From contig JAFYGX010000211.1 in assembly GCA_017543025.1 (NCBI GenBank), forward strand, positions 1 to 18,077: a stretch of 18,077 bases of DNA, read 5' to 3'. Below are positions 14,912 to 18,077 of the stretch, piece by piece; positions within the stretch are counted from its first letter, which is position 1, and every line of letters begins with the position of its first letter. Under the pieces are notes generated by a model. That model ran no database searches. It worked only from the letters and a program-made list of their open reading frames with translations, and had not been told where the DNA came from. The DNA comes from Solobacterium sp. Its GTDB lineage: Bacteria > Bacillota_I > Bacilli_A > Erysipelotrichales > Erysipelotrichaceae. The translations under genes and the position numbers were made by a program.

Positions 14912-15008
14912 GGAAAAATGATAGCGCTGCCACAGTATTCTGACCAGCGGTCAGAAAAGGTACTGTTTTTCGTCTGTCCGACATCTCTGAACAGTCGCTT
15001 CCAGAAAA

Positions 15009-15046
15009 CAAAAAAGGCTCTCCCAGTCGTGTGAGAGAACCCTTTT
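15009..15046 (-). terminator. Terminator after the KDG kinase gene
   Basis: On the minus strand AAAAGG and CTCTC pair with GAGAG and CCTTTTTT around a short loop, with a small internal mismatch. The T run continues as GTTTT. It ends the uronate operon about 30 bases after the kinase stop. Confidence 0.75.
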
Positions 15047-15075
15047 ATCAGAATCATTCTGATGCGAGACAGAAC

Positions 15076-16173
15076 TCAGCGCTGAACACGAGCACCTGCA
15101 CCGCCCATGATCGCTTCCACTTCCTTGCGGACTGCAGTTGAAGTGTCGCCCGGAGTTGTCATGGCAAGAGCACCGTGTGCTGCACCATAGTTAACAGCGG
15201 TTTCCGGATCCTGTGTTGTCATGAGACCGAATACGAGACCGGATGCAAAGGAATCGCCTCCGCCGACACGGTCAAGAATCTCAAGTCCGTCATAGGATTT
15301 GGACATGTAGATTTCGCCGTCTGCATAGCACATTGCCTTCCAGTCATTGACTGTAGCTGTCTTAACTGTACGGAGTGTTGTCGCAACAACTTTCCAGTTC
15401 GGATATGTCTTGACTGCTTCATTCAGCATCTTTTTGTATCCATCAAGATTGAGTTCCTTGAGGTTTTCATCATTTCCTTCAATCTCAAATCCGAGGCAGG
15501 CAGTGAAATCTTCTTCATTACCGATCATGACATCAACATACTTTGCAATCTCACGATTCACTTCCTGAGCTTTTTCCTTGCCGCCGATCGCAGACCACAT
15601 AGACGGACGGTAGTTCAGATCATAGGAGATCATTGTTCCGTACTTCTTTGCTGTCTTGATTGCTTCAACAACTGTTTTGGAAGTTGTTTCGGAAAGCGCC
15701 GCATAGATTCCTCCTGTATGGAGCCAGCGAACACCGAGCTTGCCGAAGATATACTCAAAGTCAAAATCTTCTGCAGTCGCCTTGGAAATAGCCGTGTTCG
15801 CACGGTCGGAGCAGCCGACAGCACCGCGGATGCCGAATCCGCGCTCTGTGAAGTTAATACCATTGCGGCATTCTCTTCCGATACCGTCTGTCTTCATCCA
15901 TTTGATGAGAGAAGTGTCAACACCGCCCTGGCAGATGAAATCTTCCATCAGTTTTCCGACTTCGTTGTCAGCGAATGCAGTGATGACTGCTGTTTTCATG
16001 CCGAAACATTTGCGGAGACCGCGGACAACATTGTATTCTCCGCCGCCTTCCCATGCACGGAATTCACGTGCGGTACGGATACGGCCCTCTCCCGGGTCGA
16101 GTCTCAGCATAACCTCACCGAGACTTACTGCATCATAAGTGTATGTGCCTTCCGGCTTCAAATTCAGATTCAT
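15076..16173 (-). CDS. kdgK: 2-keto-3-deoxygluconate (KDG) kinase, PfkB family
   Basis: This 365-residue sugar kinase phosphorylates KDG to KDPG with ATP. PfkB features are the substrate-side WEGGGEYNVVRGL near residue 41, DLNYRPSMW near 185 and the ATP/catalytic site DRVGGGDSFASGLVFGL near 301, where D307 is the base. The usual GAGD is GGGD here, as in several KDG kinases. Specificity is inferred from the operon: it lies 5 bases after the KDPG aldolase gene and is the last of three. The ribosome-binding region overlaps the aldolase stop codon. Confidence 0.88.
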   Translation of the reverse strand: MNLNLKPEGTYTYDAVSLGEVMLRLDPGEGRIRTAREFRAWEGGGEYNVVRGLRKCFGMKTAVITAFADNEVGKLMEDFICQGGVDTSLIKWMKTDGIGRECRNGINFTERGFGIRGAVGCSDRANTAISKATAEDFDFEYIFGKLGVRWLHTGGIYAALSETTSKTVVEAIKTAKKYGTMISYDLNYRPSMWSAIGGKEKAQEVNREIAKYVDVMIGNEEDFTACLGFEIEGNDENLKELNLDGYKKMLNEAVKTYPNWKVVATTLRTVKTATVNDWKAMCYADGEIYMSKSYDGLEILDRVGGGDSFASGLVFGLMTTQDPETAVNYGAAHGALAMTTPGDTSTAVRKEVEAIMGGAGARVQR

Positions 16174-16178
16174 CTTTA

Positions 16179-16820
16179 TTACCCCCGAATCTCCTTTACA
16201 AGATCTGCTGCTTCTTTAACAAGTTCCTTTACTTTAGCGAAATCACCGGCTTTGATGAGGTCGCCTTTTACCATCCAGCTTCCACCGCAGGCAATGATCC
16301 GCGGATTGCTGAGATAATCTTTCAGATTCTTTGCGCTGATTCCGCCGGTCGGCATGAATTTCACGGTTGTAAACGGAGCAGCGAGCGCCTTGATTGTGTT
16401 AATGCCGCCATACTGCTCTGCCGGGAAGAATTTCACGACATCCATTCCGCGCTTGACTGCCTGAATGACATCAGACGGAGTAACAGTTCCCGGATAAACC
16501 GGAATATTGTTCGCAAGGCAGTAATCAACTACTTCAGGATCAAATCCCGGGCTGACAATGAACTTCGCTCCGCATTCAACTGCTTTCTTAACCTGTTCAA
16601 CAGAAAGTACTGTTCCGGCGCCTACCAGCATATCCGGATATGCTTCCGACATGATGCGGATCACATCTGCAGCACACGCTGTACGGAATGTAACTTCCGC
16701 AACCGGAAGTCCGCCTTCTACCAGTGCATCCGCAAGCGGTTTTGCATCTTTTGCATCATCAAGGACTACGACAGGAACTACGCCGCAAGCCGCAATTTTC
16801 TCATTCATTTCATTGCTCAT
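16179..16820 (-). CDS. eda: KDPG/KHG aldolase
   Basis: This 213-residue class I aldolase splits 2-keto-3-deoxy-6-phosphogluconate into pyruvate and glyceraldehyde-3-phosphate. E42 and R46 lie in VAEVTFRT, and the Schiff-base lysine K130 is in VVKFFPAE. GAGTV near 67, SPGFD near 90 and MPTGGIS near 156 complete the TIM-barrel signature. AAGGAAG lies before ATG 16820. It is the middle gene of the uronate operon, 41 bases after the reductase gene. Confidence 0.95.
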   Translation of the reverse strand: MSNEMNEKIAACGVVPVVVLDDAKDAKPLADALVEGGLPVAEVTFRTACAADVIRIMSEAYPDMLVGAGTVLSVEQVKKAVECGAKFIVSPGFDPEVVDYCLANNIPVYPGTVTPSDVIQAVKRGMDVVKFFPAEQYGGINTIKALAAPFTTVKFMPTGGISAKNLKDYLSNPRIIACGGSWMVKGDLIKAGDFAKVKELVKEAADLVKEIRG

Positions 16821-16861
16821 TTTTTTCTTCCTTCTCTCTCTTTCAATTTCTGTATTTCTGA

Positions 16862-17665
16862 TTACTGAGGCTGTTTTCCGATGTAAGCGAGAATACCGCC
16901 GTCAACGTACAGTACGTGGCCGTTTACAAAGTTGGATGCATCGGATGCCAGGAACACTGCCGGTCCCTGCAGATCTTCTGCTTCACCCCAGCGAGCAGCA
17001 GGAGTCTTTGAAACGATAAACTGATCAAACGGATGACGGGATCCATCAGCCTGACGCTCTCTCAGCGGAGCTGTCTGCGGAGTTGCGATATAACCTGGCC
17101 CGATACCGTTGCACTGGATATTATATTCACCATACTCTGAGCAGATATTGCGGGTCAGCATCTTCAATCCGCCCTTGGCAGCTGCATAAGCAGAAACGGT
17201 TTCTCTTCCGAGTTCAGACATCATGGAACAGATATTGATGATTTTGCCGTGTCCCTTTTTAATCATTCCGGGAATCACTGCTTTTGAAACGATAAACGGT
17301 GCATTCAGATCGACGTCAACTACCTGGCGGAAATCAGCTGCGCTCATTTCCAGCATCGGGATGCGCTTGATGATACCTGCATTATTGACGAGAATGTCGA
17401 TTACTCCGACCTCTTCCTCAATCTGTTTTACCATCGCCTGTACCTGATCTTCATCGCAGACATTGCACACATACCCATGTGCCTCGATTCCGGCATCTTT
17501 ATATGCCTTCATACCCATTTCTTTCTTTTCTTCGTTAATGTCGTTGAAGCAGATCACCGCACCCGCTTTGGCAAATGCAGACGCAATTGCAAATCCGATT
17601 CCATAGCTTGCGCCGGTAACCAGAGCAATTTTTCCGTCTAATCTGAAATCTTTTGAATCAAACAT
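16862..17665 (-). CDS. SDR oxidoreductase, KduD/DhuD-like (gluconate 5-dehydrogenase type)
   Basis: This 267-residue short-chain dehydrogenase has the cofactor motif TGASYGIG near residue 17, NNAG near 93 and the catalytic serine-tyrosine-lysine set, with Y and K in SAYAAAKGG near 158. The C-terminal half, including GIGPGYIATPQTAPLRER and ending GGILAYIGKQPQ, closely resembles streptococcal enzymes named gluconate 5-dehydrogenase. Some of those reduce the 2,5-diketo product of unsaturated uronate breakdown to KDG (KduD/DhuD role). Standing first in an operon with KDPG aldolase and KDG kinase, that role fits best. AAAGGAGAA lies about 9 bases before ATG 17665. Confidence 0.88.
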   Translation of the reverse strand: MFDSKDFRLDGKIALVTGASYGIGFAIASAFAKAGAVICFNDINEEKKEMGMKAYKDAGIEAHGYVCNVCDEDQVQAMVKQIEEEVGVIDILVNNAGIIKRIPMLEMSAADFRQVVDVDLNAPFIVSKAVIPGMIKKGHGKIINICSMMSELGRETVSAYAAAKGGLKMLTRNICSEYGEYNIQCNGIGPGYIATPQTAPLRERQADGSRHPFDQFIVSKTPAARWGEAEDLQGPAVFLASDASNFVNGHVLYVDGGILAYIGKQPQ

Positions 17666-17724
17666 TTTCTTTTCGTTCTCCTTTCTTCTGCCGCTGCTTT
17701 TTCAATATCCGGAAGCGCGAATTA

Positions 17725-17736
17725 GTAAACCGGTAC
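17725..17736. promoter_or_regulatory. Putative operator 1 (TAAACCGGT core)
   Basis: GTAAACCGGTAC, with the central ACCGGT palindrome, lies just downstream of the predicted start of the uronate operon. It shares TAAACCGGT with the site at 17823. A CG-centred palindrome of this type is typical of LacI-family operators; the regulator is unknown and may lie outside the window. Confidence 0.45.
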
Positions 17737-17746
17737 ACCTATACTT

Positions 17747-17774
17747 ATTATTACATGTATTTGCATAATTTCAA
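17747..17774 (-). promoter_or_regulatory. Promoter of the uronate operon
   Basis: On the minus strand TTGAAA (17774-17769), a 16-base spacer and AATAAT (17752-17747), preceded by TGT as an extended -10, lie about 80 bases ahead of the reductase ATG. The expected start point is near 17740. Confidence 0.65.
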
Positions 17775-17790
17775 GTACAAAAATCATTTT

Positions 17791-17820
17791 TTGAAACCTT
17801 TCCGTATTTTTGTGCAGAAT
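17791..17820 (+). promoter_or_regulatory. Possible divergent plus-strand promoter
   Basis: TTGAAA (17791-17796), an 18-base spacer and CAGAAT (17815-17820) would start a plus-strand RNA near 17827, inside operator 2. The -10 is only a four-of-six match, so this is weak on its own; the operator position is the main support. Confidence 0.35.
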
Positions 17821-17822
17821 GA

Positions 17823-17833
17823 TAAACCGGTTT
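17823..17833. promoter_or_regulatory. Putative operator 2 (TAAACCGGTTT)
   Basis: TAAACCGGTTT contains a perfect 10-bp palindrome (AAACCGGTTT, 17824-17833). It begins 97 bases from the first TAAACCGGT copy, on the other side of the uronate promoter, and sits at the start point of a possible divergent promoter. Confidence 0.5.
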
Positions 17834-17982
17834 TCAGATTTCAACGCCGAGGATGACGGTTTCATGATGCGCAGTAATCCATAAAAAAAGGACTATCTAA
17901 ATTTGGTTGGGGTGAGGTCATCCCAATCAGATTATACGGGGCGATAACCCCATTTCTGAAAAGCCACCTTTAAACAGCTGTG

Positions 17983-18010
17983 GGGCGGGATAACCCGCCC
18001 TTTCATTTTT
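17983..18010 (+). terminator. GC-rich hairpin with T tract on the plus strand
   Basis: GGGCGGG pairs with CCCGCCC around an ATAA loop, followed by TTTCATTTTT on the plus strand only. It has the form of an intrinsic terminator for plus-strand RNA, although no plus-strand gene is recognised before it. Confidence 0.5.
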
Positions 18011-18077
18011 CATGGGGCCGCCTGCTTTCGGCAGTCTTCACTGCACGAAAATCCCTGGAGGTGCGGAACCTGGGTTC

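Larger units (their letters stand above)
17666..18077. other. Intergenic region without a recognised gene, upstream of the uronate operon
   Basis: The first part (17666-17835) is AT-rich and holds the promoter and operator sites listed separately. From about 17890 to the window end the DNA becomes GC-rich and full of inverted repeats. These are near 17905-17928, 17938-17951, 17983-18000, 18022-18034, 18031-18044 and 18066-18077. All frames on both strands are short here and I recognise no protein. It could be a structured leader or small RNA on the plus strand, or the edge of an insertion sequence whose transposase lies outside. Confidence 0.5.

Noticed and set aside
15175..16317. Plus-strand open frame of 380 codons
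   Set aside because: It lies opposite kdgK, which has full PfkB motifs; no recognisable domain on the plus strand.
16143..16868. Plus-strand open frame of 241 codons
   Set aside because: Shadow of the KDPG aldolase gene, which has its catalytic residues intact.
17790..17806. Possible cre site (TGAAACCTTTCC) near the uronate promoter
   Set aside because: It lacks the central CG of a catabolite-responsive element.
18061..18077. tRNA-like T-arm or end (GGTTC, GAACC palindrome)
   Set aside because: No acceptor, anticodon or D arm can be found around it within the window.
18012..18077. Possible plus-strand coding start at ATG 18012
   Set aside because: The frame is open to the window edge, but there is no ribosome-binding site, the translation is not recognisable and the DNA is made of inverted repeats.

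Overview
The window is a chromosomal stretch from a low-to-moderate-GC Bacillota (Firmicutes) bacterium. The evidence is a Gram-positive comG competence operon, a tyrosine T-box, a CcpA-type regulator behind ytxG-like genes, a ytgP-type MurJ next to an RsuA-type enzyme, and strong AGGAGG ribosome-binding sites. Many small Bacillus-like neighbourhoods are joined, which would suit a gut Firmicute such as an Erysipelotrichia member, but that placement is an inference. Almost all of it is housekeeping DNA. I see no CRISPR array, rRNA, tRNA or intact transposase.

Layout. Positions 1-2841 hold the end of comGA and comGB-comGG (+), a type IV pilus-like DNA-uptake apparatus. They converge through a perfect 30-bp palindromic terminator on a metallo-beta-lactamase-fold hydrolase (-), preceded by rpmG for ribosomal protein L33. 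Next come ispG (+), then nfo and a CshB-like DEAD-box helicase (-), which are divergent from ispH (+) across a symmetric -10 element. IspG and IspH are the last two enzymes of the MEP isoprenoid pathway. From 11.0 kb back to 8.1 kb a minus-strand operon encodes an unknown lipoprotein, a MurJ-like lipid II flippase and an RsuA-type pseudouridine synthase. Its genes overlap by a few bases.

Positions 11.1-14.9 kb (-) hold tyrS under a T-box, and the upstream operon ytxG-like / charged coiled-coil protein / ccpA. That operon has a strong promoter with a cre-like site over its -35, which suggests CcpA autoregulation. Positions 15.0-17.7 kb (-) hold a uronate operon: KduD/DhuD-like reductase, KDPG aldolase and KDG kinase. 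Together these reduce diketo-deoxyuronate to KDG, phosphorylate it and split it to pyruvate and glyceraldehyde-3-phosphate. Upstream uronidase, isomerase and transporter genes are not in the window.

The part least explained by ordinary gene content is 17.7-18.08 kb. It has a putative divergent promoter pair, each start site carrying the same TAAACCGGT operator core, followed by a GC-rich stretch with several hairpins. That stretch could be a structured leader or small RNA, or the edge of a mobile element. Other points of note are the comGG frame with no stop before its terminator, and the shared -10 between cshB and ispH. I found nothing that clearly amounts to a new multi-gene system.
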